NCBI GenBank assembly: GCA_907165135.1
Contig: OU015568.1
Coordinates: forward strand, 8,130,501-8,194,500
DNA: 64,000 bases
Direction: 5' to 3'
Origin: Oikopleura dioica
Taxonomy: Eukaryota > Chordata > Appendicularia > Copelata > Oikopleuridae
Position numbers and translations under genes: made by a program. The notes under the pieces were generated by a model. That model was not told where the DNA came from. It ran no database searches and worked only from the letters and a program-made list of their open reading frames with translations. The number at the start of each line of letters is the position of its first letter. The stretch's first letter is position 1. This document shows positions 22,384-34,100 of this stretch, one piece after another.

Positions 22384-23630
22384 GAAAAAGATTGAAGATT
22401 CCAAAAAAAAATTAAAATAAAATGATAGCATTATCATATTAATTGAAAACACCAAAAACTCGTTCATGTAACATTTTATTGAAATGACGTTTTTCTTATA
22501 TTATAAAATTTGATTCTTTTCTTAAAAATAAAATGATTGCAACATCTTATCTTTTAGTGAACAGCACGCTGGAATGCTTCAACTGCTTCGTGTATTGTTC
22601 GAGATAAATTTTTAACAAATGAAAATAAAATGATAGCAATTTCTTTATATAAAACAATATGCATGCCTCGCCCGAAATTACCTATGGTAGGCACTTTTCT
22701 TCATAAAAATAATGATTTTTGATTATTTTAAAAACAAAAAAATGTAAAGCGAAATAACTGTGACTTCTATCTTGTCTCGGACATCTTCGCTAAATGATAG
22801 CTTTATTTGATGAAAAATTATAAAATGAACTCAAAAGCAAAAACTCTCTCACTTATGCTGTTGTCACATAATTATCAAAAGTAAAATGAAAACAATATCA
22901 ATGCTCTTTATAATTGCGAAAGTACGTTCAAAAATTCTTCTCTTCAAGAATAATGTTGATTCCTTTAAAATTGAGCCTCTTTTTGTGATAATAAAATGAT
23001 AGCAAAAGAACTGCAAATTCCATCTTGCCTCAGCGATCTCAAATTTTCCCTTACTTTTTGTGAAACTGACTCCTTGAAATGGACACTGAAACCCTATTTT
23101 CAACGAAATTTATTGTGACAGTTGAATAAATGAATTAAATCAAAACAAACAGCGTTATTTTTGTCTTTAGAATGGACATGTCGATGAGTGGCTTTAAATC
23201 CTATAAAATGGATTCTTGAGAAAAAATACGTTCTACAGGCCGGTTGTCAGCTATTCCTTGTTTTGAATAAATAAAAGAATAAAAATATAAATGAATATAA
23301 CTAAAATGAATGCACCTCTAAACGATCTTTCTGAAATTCTGTTGTCACTGCCCAAAATATTTCAAATTCGTACCTAAGAATTTAATAATCAAAATGAATA
23401 TTTGAAATTTTTAGTTATTTTTATCTTTTTAGAATGAAATCGTCTATGATCGGCTCTACATTTTTTAAAATGAAATCTTGAGAAAAACTACGCTCTGAAA
23501 TTCTGTTATCAGGGGTTGTCTTTTTATCCCGAAACTAAATATAAACTGACTTATAAAATGACACTGCATAAATTCAATATAAATGAATAAAAAAAAAGAT
23601 GAAGCTCACTCCCTTACAAGCCTGTGTTTT
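22384..23630. repeat. AT-rich region with scattered AATAAAATGATAGCA copies
   Basis: The motif AATAAAATGATAGCA recurs near 22,416, 22,527 (one change), 22,623 and 22,990, with a shorter form near 22,791. Further units share TTCTGTTGTCAC/ATTCTGTTATCA and TTTTAGAATGGA-like sequence. This looks like an old, decayed tandem array upstream of COG8. No gene was recognised. Confidence 0.6.
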
Positions 23631-23637
23631 TTTAGAA

Positions 23638-25885
23638 TGGAGTCGGAAGGCGTGTTCACCGATATTTTCCCGGCGGAATGGGCTGCCGACCCGGATTTCT
23701 GCGAATATCTCCAAGAACTCAGCGGCTATCCTCTCGCTACTCTGAAAAAAGAACCAGAACGGCTGGCCGAAGCGCGCGAAGAAAATCAAAATCAAACGCA
23801 AGAACTCGCGTTTAAGAATTACAAGACTTTCATTCAAACGGCAGACTGCACGAGAGACGTTTTCTCAGAATTTTCAACTGTTGAAGGAAGACTCGAAAAT
23901 CTCCTGGAGCATCTTCCTGGCGCAATTGACAACTGGTAATTTTTCCCTTTCATCACTTCCCCCTCTTATTCTTTGATTCTAGCAATGCTTTCCACGAAAA
24001 AGTCTCGACAATTTCCCACGATCGCAAAATGAACAACTTGACGAAATTGCGCTACACCGAGCTTCTAGAGCTTCTGGAAGTACCTCAGCTTGTCGACACA
24101 ACCGTCAGAAATGGCTACTACGAAGAAGCGCTCGAACTTATCGAGTTTATCCGAAAACTTGAACGGGTAACGAACTTGTTTCCTCCTTTTCAAATGATAA
24201 AAATATCCCTAGAAATTTTCTCATATTGAAATCATCGCTAATATCGTTCGCGCTGTCAAGGCATCGTCTCATCTTTTGCTCAATCATCTTCTTTCACAAC
24301 TCAAGGTACCTTCATCAACCCCGAGACCTTCTTCATTATCTTTCCTTCAGACAAATGTTCAACTCCCCGCCTGTCTTCGAATCATCAGCTATCTGCGCCG
24401 AATGAACTGTTTCTCCGAAGCCGAGTTGCGAATCAAGTTCCTCCAAGCGCGCGACTTCTGGCTCCAAACAAATCTGAAAGCGATTCCTGACAACGATCCT
24501 CACACGCACATAACAAAAACTATCGAAGCTTGCAGAGTGCACATGTTCGACATTATTACTCAATACAGGGCAATCTTTTCGGATGATCATAGTGGCGAGG
24601 GAACTCAGGAAAGAGGTTCAAAATTAGAATAAATGGTCAATTTTGTTCTCTAAGCATTTCTCTAAATATCCCAGTAATGAAGTAAGAAAGCAAATTGAAA
24701 ACCTAAAAAAGTCCTTGCTCTTCCACTCCTGGGTCGTTCGAAAAGTCAACGAGTTCCTGGAAGTGCTGAAGACCGACTTGGATCGCGGCTGCGCTTCTCA
24801 CCTAGAAGCAATTCTAGCGCAGTCCATGTACTTTGGGCTCTCTTTCTCGCGCGTCGGCGCTGATTTCCGCCCCCTACTGATGCCAATTTTCATGGACGCA
24901 GCAGAAAAGTACTTTGACGATCAAATTTCAAAAGCAGAACAGGACTTTCTCCATTACATGGCGCATTTTCAACTGGCGGAATCGGTGTCGCTCTTTTCGA
25001 CGCCAATTGCTTCGGGTGGCATCGGAATTTCCTTGCAACCGCCGACCTCGTTGTTAGAGTTCATTCCATTAGCCGTCCTGGCGAACGGATGCCAAACTGC
25101 ATTTTCCAACCTAAGACTGTGCTGCCCGATCGCATTAGCGCCCAAGGTCAAAGGTCGGCTCAAAAGAATGGCGAATGCAGTAATCGAGCGGATTATCCAA
25201 CTCCATCGCGCCGAAGCTGTCTCTTTTACCAGTCGCGAAAAGGAGTCATTTACGAAACTCTGCTCCACCGTCATCAGCGAGTTCTTGCCATTTATCAACA
25301 CTTGCTTGTCAAATCTCTTCCCGGCGGCCACTCTCGCTGCGAGTTTAGGAATTCCCGTCCGAGAATCTGTTGAAATTTACTCTTTGGACGTAGCAACGAT
25401 CTGCAAAAGACTCCAACAGCATGTCCCTACAGAAGAAGACAGTACGACTGAAGTTCAAACAAAACCGAAAGAAGAGAAAATTCCAGAAACCGCGATCACA
25501 GAAAATGGCGATTCGCAGCAGACACCAGAACTAGCTCAAGAAAACCAACTAGACGAATCAAAGCAAGAGGAAAAATCAGAGGAAGCTCAAGGAAAGGATA
25601 ACTAACATCTATTTGTCCACTAATCGCTTGTAAAAATAGCAGTTTGAGCATTTGCATGTAACTAATAAGTACTAATTTAACCTCATAAAAGAACCTGCTC
25701 CTCTTGAAAACGCTGAAACTCCAGCTGAATCTGAAGCTTCTCAAATGCCCCCTGAGCAGTCTCAACCAGAAAACGCTCCAGAAGAATCTGAAAATGTTCC
25801 AGAAGAAAATCAACCCGAGACAGTTCCTCAGCCTGAGCCAGAGCCGGAATCAGAACCACAAGAAAAACAAGACGAAAACGATTAA
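23638..25885 (+). CDS. COG8: conserved oligomeric Golgi complex subunit 8
   Basis: The start follows a pyrimidine tract and AG directly (TTTTTTTAG|AATG). The protein opens [15 protein letters not shown]. It then gives the conserved COG8 segments [77 protein letters not shown] and the hallmark [21 protein letters not shown]8 joins the lobe B half of the COG tether for retrograde vesicles at the Golgi. Two introns appear to be GA-AG: 24609-24654 and 25592-25691. The second brings in an acidic Pro/Glu tail ending EKQDEND (stop 25883-25885). Without it the protein stops at 25605 after QGKDN. Confidence 0.9.
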
Positions 25886-26554
25886 AAACACGCCCTTCAA
25901 AACTCCCTTTTCTTTCTGTATCAATCCTCTTTACTGGTGTGCAATATATTTTCCGCTTTTATATTTATATAAACTAAATATTGAATCAATGGCAAATCAC
26001 CTCTTTATTTTTTAAATTGCGAACTCTATCTTCCTCAGAGAACGATTTATATTTGGGTGATTAGGTTAACCCAATGAGCTATTCTTACTCGCGCGGCGAC
26101 TACGATTTTCTGGGCGTTGACCTAACCCGCGATTTACTACTTTTTTCGCGCTTGAATGAAGTGCTTGAATAACCGACCGAAGGGCAGCTATTATTCATTC
26201 CATACCTCAAATGTTTGCCTTTACCTCGTTCTGACATTTGGCAACATTTCGGCGCCCGGCGTGAAGAGAAAATATTATGCAGAATAAATGATAATTAACT
26301 TCTCATCTACTAACAGAGCACTTATCAGCACATAAACTAAAATGGTAAGCAATGTTAAATTACCAATATTCTGAAGAAAATCTTCGATTCATATTAAATT
26401 ACGCAGGTCGCAAAGGAATTCGATGATGTCAGCAAAGTTTAAAATGCAAACTTACTAGTTATGTAACATTCTAGACCGCAAGCTTCAAAGTTTGTCAGCG
26501 CTAAGGAAATCTTAAATTAAAATTGAACAGTAAATAAGCAGTTTTGTTTTCAGA

Positions 26555-29105
26555 ATGTTCCGAAAAGTGAACCGACTCTCGGCTCGCTCTGCCCACAACT
26601 GGCAGAAGGACATTTACAAGACTGTGACGTACGATCCCAACGAGCCCCAGTTTGACAAGATTCTCGTCGCCAACCGTGGAGAAATCGCATGCCGCGTCTT
26701 CAAGACCGCAAAAGAAATGGGAATCAAGACCGTGTCGGTCTACTCTGAGGCGGACGCGCAGACCGTGCACGCCAACATGGCGGACGAAAGGGTTTGCGTT
26801 GGACCAGCGCCAACTAACGAGTCCTACCTCAGAATGGACAGAATCATTGAGGCAATCAGTAAGTCAGACAAAAAACTTGATTCGAGTGAAAATCTATCGG
26901 TGCCTTTTGTTTAGAAATTTTTATTTGAAAGAGTGATTCAGAATCATCTTTCACGCTCGGCTCAGACGATCGTTAATTTTCTTTTTCCCAACAGTCCTAC
27001 TCGCCCGTATCACTATTTTCAGAGAAGACTGGAGCTCAAGCTGTCCATCCTGGGTATGGCTTTCTCTCCGAAAACGCCGATTTTGCCACCAAGCTCAAGG
27101 AAAACGGAATCACCTTCATCGGACCCCCTAATGAGGCGATTATTGCGATGGGAGACAAGATTGAGTCCAAAGTTGTGGCTGAAAAGGCCGGTGTCAATGT
27201 TATCCCTGGATTTAACGGTGTTGTCAAAGAGTAAGAAAAATATGACTTCATTTTTATGAAATTAATAATTAAGTTTGGACCACGCTCTTGAAATCTCCAA
27301 CGATATCGGTTATCCAGTCATGATCAAAGCCTCTGCTGGTGGCGGAGGAAAGGGCATGCGAGTTGCATGGAACGATGATGAAGCAAAAGAGGGGTATGGA
27401 AAAAGAAGGAATGAAGTTAAATATTAAAAACACTTTTAGATACTATCTCTCGAAGCAAGAAGCTGCTTCTTCCTTCGGTGACGATCGATTGCTTATTGAG
27501 AAATTCGTTGACAATCCTAGACATATCGAACTTCAGGTTAATAAAACAACATCGAAGTAGAGTTGAAAATATTAATCTTCAGATCCTTGCTGACAAACAC
27601 GGCAACGTCGTCTACTTAAACGAGCGAGAATGCTCCGTCCAGCGACGAAACCAAAAAGTCGTCGAAGAAGCTCCTTCCGTCTTCGTTGACCCTGATCTTC
27701 GAGCTCGAATGGGCAAGCAGGTACCTGATTCACTTGAGAATTTATAATTTTAAAAACTTCCAGGCTTGCGATCTTGCCCGAGCTGTCGGATACCACTCGG
27801 CTGGTACTGTCGAGTTCTTGGTCGATTCTCAGAAGAACTTTTACTTTTTGGAAATGAACACTCGTCTTCAGGTATTTTCTTTCCAAATGTAAAGTTTTAA
27901 ATCCTCTTTTAGGTCGAGCATCCAATTACGGAATGCATCACCGGAGTCGATCTTGTGCGAGAAATGTTCCGTGTCGCTTACGGCCATCCCCTTTCCATCA
28001 CGCAGGACGACATCAAGATCCACGGTTGGGCTGTCGAATCGCGAGTTTACGCCGAAGACCCAACCAAGCAATTCGGTCTTCCCTCTGTTGGTCGACTTCA
28101 TCGGTACCAGGAACCAAATGAGTTGCCCGGAACTAGATGCGATTCTGGTAAAAATTTTTTCTGATTGATTCAAGCAAATTCTTTGTTTAGGCATCAAAGA
28201 AGGTTCTGAAATTTCGATCTACTATGATGCCATGATCTCCAAGCTTGTCACTTATGCTGACACGCGTGAAGAAGCTCTCAAGCGAATGGAAAAGGCTTTG
28301 GACTCGTACGTCATCCGAGGCGTCACTCACAACGCATCGCTTCTCCAAGAGATCATCAAGCACCCCAACTTCCTCTCTGGCGACATTACCACTAACTTCT
28401 TGTACGAACACTACCCTGAAGGATTCCACGTAAGAAACTTTTTATAAACTAACAGCTGTTTAACAAAATCTGCTTTAGGGAAAACAGTTAACGCCAGAAG
28501 AAACAACTCGTGTTCTCTCGATCGCTTCTGCTCTTTACTACACCCGACTTGCCTCCCGCCTCAACTACACTTCCTCTGAGCGTCACTTGATCAAGAGAAA
28601 GCCGATTTCCAGCTTTTCTGCGATCGTCAATGATACCGCTGCGAATATCAACGTCACTGAGTCAGGCAACCAACTCCTTATCAGTGTTGATGGCGCTGAC
28701 GCTGTTGCTTATCCCTCGCCCAATGTTTCTGACTCTGTTATTCATTTCAACGACGATATCGTCCAACCAATCAAGCTCACCAACGAATCCATCACGATCC
28801 AATTCGAAGGTTCCGTCTTCACCATTTCTATTCTTCCAAGCAAGGCCCGAGAGCTCGAGAAGTTGATGCCAGAGAAGCCAAAGGAAGATCTCGCTGGAAA
28901 GCTCATCTCTCCCATGCCCGGTACCGTCATTTCCATCGACGTCGCCGTCGGTGATATGGTCGCTGCTGGCCAGACTTGCGCAGTTGTCGAAGCAATGAAA
29001 ATGCAGAACGCACTTTCTGTCTCTCGTGATGGAAAGGTTAAGGCTATCCACGTCGCTAGCGGTGAGAAGGTCGCCGATGGTGATCTTCTTATCGAGTTGG
29101 AGTAA
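26555..29105 (+). CDS. PCCA: propionyl-CoA carboxylase alpha chain (mitochondrial)
   Basis: A basic, Ser/Arg-rich leader ([16 protein letters not shown]) fits mitochondrial import. The biotin carboxylase part follows: [34 protein letters not shown], the ATP-grasp loop [13 protein letters not shown] and [20 protein letters not shown], then [14 protein letters not shown] and [13 protein letters not shown]. The C-terminal biotinyl domain has EAMKMQN, whose Lys carries biotin (about 28,995), and ends GDLLIELE with TAA 29103-29105. EAMKMQN and this domain order match PCCA better than methylcrotonyl- or pyruvate carboxylase. The enzyme makes methylmalonyl-CoA with the beta subunit. Introns are small GT-AG. 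The ATG lies directly behind a TTTTCAG acceptor. Confidence 0.92.
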
Positions 29106-29428
29106 GAACTTTGCTTCTATTTATCTATTACACTCAACTTCTAAAAGCTAAAAGTAGCTAAAAATCGCAACTAAAATCATCTTGCCTAAAATCCCTCGAA
29201 ATCGTTTATTAATTCAACGTTTGTCTGTTTCTTTGATTGGAACTTCTTTTTACCTACGTTTGATCCTGATACAATAACTTATTTATTATCTACTATCCAA
29301 AGTATTACTACCCTGTTCTACACACGTTAAGTTCAAAAGCTATATTTCTGGAATTATGGTGCGAAAACGATATCATAAAATAATTTTTTAGAAAAAACTT
29401 TTTCCATTCAAGCTTCTGTTACTTTAGA

Positions 29429-30968
29429 ATGAGTAGTGTTTACCTAGACTACAACGCGACTACTCCTATCGACCCTGAAGTAGTGGAGGCGATTAGCAAG
29501 AGCCTAAAAGAAGATTGGGGGAATCCAAGCTCTGGTCATGAGCTTGGATTGATAGCAAGGAAGAAAATCGAAATCACCCGTGAGCATTTAGCCAAGGTAA
29601 GATGATTTATGTTTTATCTCGTTGAATGAAGAACGAGCGGAAATCAAATCAATTGAGATTCTTGTTAATATGTGTTTAGGGTATCGGCGCAGCTACATCC
29701 CAAATTATATTTACATCTGGCGGAACTGAAGCGCTGAACTGGGCAATAAACTCATGCTGCTCCCAAGAAAATAATGAGCATGAGGAACAGTGCCATGTTG
29801 TCACAAGTGCCCTGGAGCATTGTGCTGTGCTCAACCCTCTCAAGAAGCTCGCTCCCAAATGCTGTCAAGTGGATTACGTGCGGCCAGCAAACGGGCGCTT
29901 CGCCGTAACTTCTGATCAGATTATCAAACAAATTACCAACAAAACGAGTCTCGTCGCCGTCATGCTCGCAAACAATGAAACAGGTGCCATTCAACCGGCA
30001 GAGAAAATCGGAGACGAAATTTTTAAACTGAAAGAGAACGGACATAAAGTCCAATATCTCGTAGGAAGTAATAATAAATTTAAAAGGAAAAGTATTATTC
30101 ATGAAGAATGTTTTTGTTTAAAAACGATCGAATACATTTATTATTCATGAAAGATGCCTCCCAGTGTTTTGGAAAGATCCCGATCAGCGTTGAAAACATC
30201 AAATGCGACTACCTTGTCCTCGCGGGCCATAAATTTTACGGACCGAGAATCGGCGCCTTGTATGCTCGTGATCCGTCAAAACTGCAGCCCATGCTTTTCG
30301 GTGGAGGGCAGGAGCGTGGTTTACGCCCTGGGACGGAAAATACGCCGATGATTGTCGGTTTAGGTGCGTTTGTCTTTTTGATCAGTAATGTTATTTTCTC
30401 TTTCTTGTTTACGCGCCTAAATCAGATTTTGGCGAAAAGCAAAACAAGTAACTCTCAAATTACATCGGCCTTTACGATAATGGATCTATTTTATAAGATA
30501 TCGTTTTTCAGGGGAAGCGGCACGCTTGGTAAATGAACACTTGGCAACATATGCTGCCCAGATGCGGCGAACAAGAGACCTTCTGAAAGAGAAACTCAGC
30601 GCGCTCATGACTTCTATTACTTGGCTCTCTGGTATGCTTTGTCTTTTTTCGAAGATTGATGATGAGTTTTTTTTTCAGAGGAACCTTGTTTGCCAAATAC
30701 GCTTCTTGTTTCTATCCGCGAAATTTCGAGTGGGAAAGAGTTCATCGAGTCTCTCAACGGGCAAGTTCTAGCATCAACGGGAGCGGCTTGCCATTCTGGA
30801 TCAGTTGGCTCTAGCGTGCTCAACGCGTGTGGAATTGACTTTGAAATTCAAAAACGAACAATTCGCTTCTCGACGGGCCGCACGACCACAGAAGAGCAAA
30901 TTGAACGCGCTGTTAAATTAATCGGCGCTTCGCTCGAACGCTTACGAGTTTCTTCTTCGGCGGAGTAA
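29429..30968 (+). CDS. SCLY: selenocysteine lyase (cysteine desulfurase family)
   Basis: [20 protein letters not shown] begins a class V aminotransferase. Motifs in order are [54 protein letters not shown] (the Lys binds PLP), [16 protein letters not shown], and the Cys loop [27 protein letters not shown] and AACHS favour selenocysteine lyase over NFS1. It would release selenide from selenocysteine in the cytosol. The Cys loop is about four residues shorter than in the vertebrate enzyme. The intron at 30065-30153 starts GAAGTA; using it restores Asp in DASQ, the residue that contacts the PLP ring. The nearest GT donor would put Asn there. The stop is at 30966-30968. The ATG follows CTTTAG directly. 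Confidence 0.88.
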
Positions 30969-31125
30969 TTTGATAATCACTCAATTCATTCAGTTTTCTG
31001 TAAGCTCATTTTCTCTTTTTTTTTTCTGTAACTAGTTTTACCTTGATTCTTCATCTCTTTGCTGGGTTATTAGATTATTACCTATCTTGAGACCTACGTC
31101 TTTATTTCTGTTTTCAGATGCGAAT

Positions 31126-34100
31126 ATGAATGATCTAGACGCTAGAATAGAAAAATGGAACGAGACGCGGCTGGACATGTTCGCGATCTCGAAGCCAAAC
31201 GACTCGGGCGACTTCTTCGGCGTCATCCGATTCTACTACAAGGATCAGGGCGAGAAAGTGGCGACCAAGTGCATCCGCGTGGCCTCGAATGCCTCTACTT
31301 TTGACGTGATAGAGACGCTTAGGGAGAAATTAAGATCAGACATGCGCATGCTCTCGCCGGTAAGAAATCAACAATTTGATAATCAGGAATTCAAAAAATA
31401 ATTCTTTAGCCAAACTATTCCCTTTACGTCGCTTATCCGAACAAAGACGCGATCAAACTACAGCACAACGAATACCCCTTGCTCGTCCAGCTGAATTGGA
31501 TTAAAGACAATCTCGACGGTCGCTTTGTCGTCAATAACGAATCCGACAACTTCTCAATTCACAAGACAGTGGGCGAAATCTACATCAACGAGCCCGGTTC
31601 TAAGCGTAAATCAACTAAGAAATCGAAGAAAAATGCTCAGAAGCAGGATGGAATCGCTGATGTCATTTTTGACGAAGCAAAGCCGTCTGATTTTACCCGG
31701 ACGATTTCGAACCCTAAATTTGTCGTCGACAAAAATCGAAGTAAAAAGCGTGATAAAGTGGCGCATGAAGCGAAGGAAATACCGATTTACACTGATATCT
31801 GCCCCGGGAAGTATCTTGTAATGACCAAAGCCTATCCTATTGATAATGTTGATGAAGTTGTAGAAAGAGCACTAAAGAAGCTCAACGTCTCAGATGACCC
31901 AGAAAACTACCTCATTGCAAAGGTAAGCTCGGGTGATCGAGAAGGGAAGCCCCGCTCATGACTATTTTTTAGTGTGTCATTCCTGTAAATTCTGTCCTTG
32001 ATCATTGTCCCCCTCGCGAAAGAGGTACCTTCATGGAATACGACGAAAAGCCGCTAGAAATCATGAACAAATGGGATCGCTCTCGCGGTACAATGGTCTT
32101 CGTCATGCAGCCTCCCCACCTGGGTACAAGCCCAAAAAGCAAAGAAAGAAACGTCCAGATGACAAGAACCGACCTTTGAAACCTCACCAAATGCAGGGCC
32201 CACAATCTCCTCAAGTCACCACAAGCAATACAATCACAGTCCTCGAAGGGGTCAAAGCAGGCCGCCATCCTAAAATTCTCGAAATTATTTCTCCAGGTGC
32301 TACGGCAATCGTCCACGAAGTCCTTCCAAACGTGACAGAAGTTGGATACGTTCCCTCAACTTCAAAAAGCTTCAGTCAATACATTCGCCTGCAGCGTGGC
32401 TTGGATATAGAGCAGAGGCACTGTGTACTGGCAAACATGGAGGGAATCGTAACGATAACGCCAAATGACACTGATAAGGGAAAGACGCCTGTCGAAGTAA
32501 ACGGAAGAGAAATTCGCGAAACTTTCATGTTGGAAAATGGCGTCGTTATACGTCTCGGTAGGGATACTCTCCTTGTTTTCCTCGACGCGCATGAAGATGG
32601 CCAACCGTCAGGCATCAGCGGTCAAGATCTCGAGCAGAAGATTTATACACACTTCCACCGAGAATATGGATCTAGTAATGCAATTCAGCCTCTTCGCGTC
32701 CCTCGCCACGGGAGAAGTGCTGATCAAAGTATTCACGCGCTTGATCAAGAACCAAGACCTGGCCTTGGCTTTCGCCATGACGATGAACACAGCGACGATG
32801 CAGGTTATGTTCAGCCAATTCCAGACGAACCAGAGTACGAACAAACGCCGCCGACGAACTATCGAACCCTATTGCCCGCTAAGATTGAATATTCAATGTC
32901 AACAGAAGATGTTCTCCTCGACGAAATTCTCCATGCAGCTCAAGAACGACCCCTTCAATTCCGCCTTTCACCATCTTACACTCTTTATCTCCTCACCCGT
33001 CACCACTTAGTCGCCGGCTTCAACACTCCATTGATCGAAAAAATCACGCACAAGCTCAAGCAATACATAATGTCAAACAACTCTGACCCTGGATTTCTCG
33101 CTTTCTGGATGGCAAATAGCTCTGAATTGTTGAATTTTCTCCGACAGGATCGCGAACTCTCCCACACTACTGAAGATTATCAAGAAGAACTTGCTCAAAC
33201 TGTGCAGCTGGCGTTCAAATTCCTTGTTCACGCGCTAGAAGCTAATTTAATGGATCATATGCAGGCGTTTTTCTCGACCTCGAGCGAAGATCTCCCTGGA
33301 GAAGATGGCATGGACGAAATCCCGATGCCCAGAAGTCAGAATTCAACAATGTACGACATCATTCAAATGCTCAACAATGCAATGAGCCTCCTCCGACGAT
33401 GCAGAGTTAACGCTGCTCTGACGATTCAACTCTTTTCACAGCTTTTCCACTTTGTCAACATGTCCTTGTTCAACGAAGTTATCGATGAGGATAATGCTCA
33501 ACACTACTGTAATCGCTCTTGGGGCAACGTTATCCGCCTCCGATTAGCACGAGTGGAGGCTTGGGCTGAGAAACAAGGCCTTGAACTTGCGGCTGAGTGC
33601 CACTTGGCTCGAGTGAACCAGGCGATGCATCTGCTCGTCATCCCCAAGCAGAGCAACCACGACGTCAATGAAATCAACTCGAGCTGTTTCAAACTCAATT
33701 CAATTCAACTGGCTGCCCTGTTAGAATCCTATCGCCCAGAACCAGGAGAGCAGCCGATTCCACACAATCTTATCACAAACGTCGTTCGTCTCGCTGAATC
33801 GAATGCTGATGAACTTGCCCGCGAAGATGGTCGAGATGTCGTGCTGAAAGAAGATCCTGATCTTCAATTGCCATTCTTGCTGCCAGAAGATGGCTACACT
33901 TCTGACGTGCTAAAAGGCGTCCCAAGTGGCCTCTACGATTTCATGGAGCCACTTCAAGCGAAGGGCCTTTGCTACTTCTACGCAAACGAAGACAACACAA
34001 TTAGCTGGACCATCTACTTTCTCGAGCATGAGCAAGATGGATATGGCACTCAAGATCATCACAATCCACACCAAGCTGGTAGTTCAATCCGTGGCTCTTT

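Noticed and set aside
28662-29051. Minus-strand ORF over PCCA
   Set aside because: It is antisense to the biotinyl domain with EAMKMQN.
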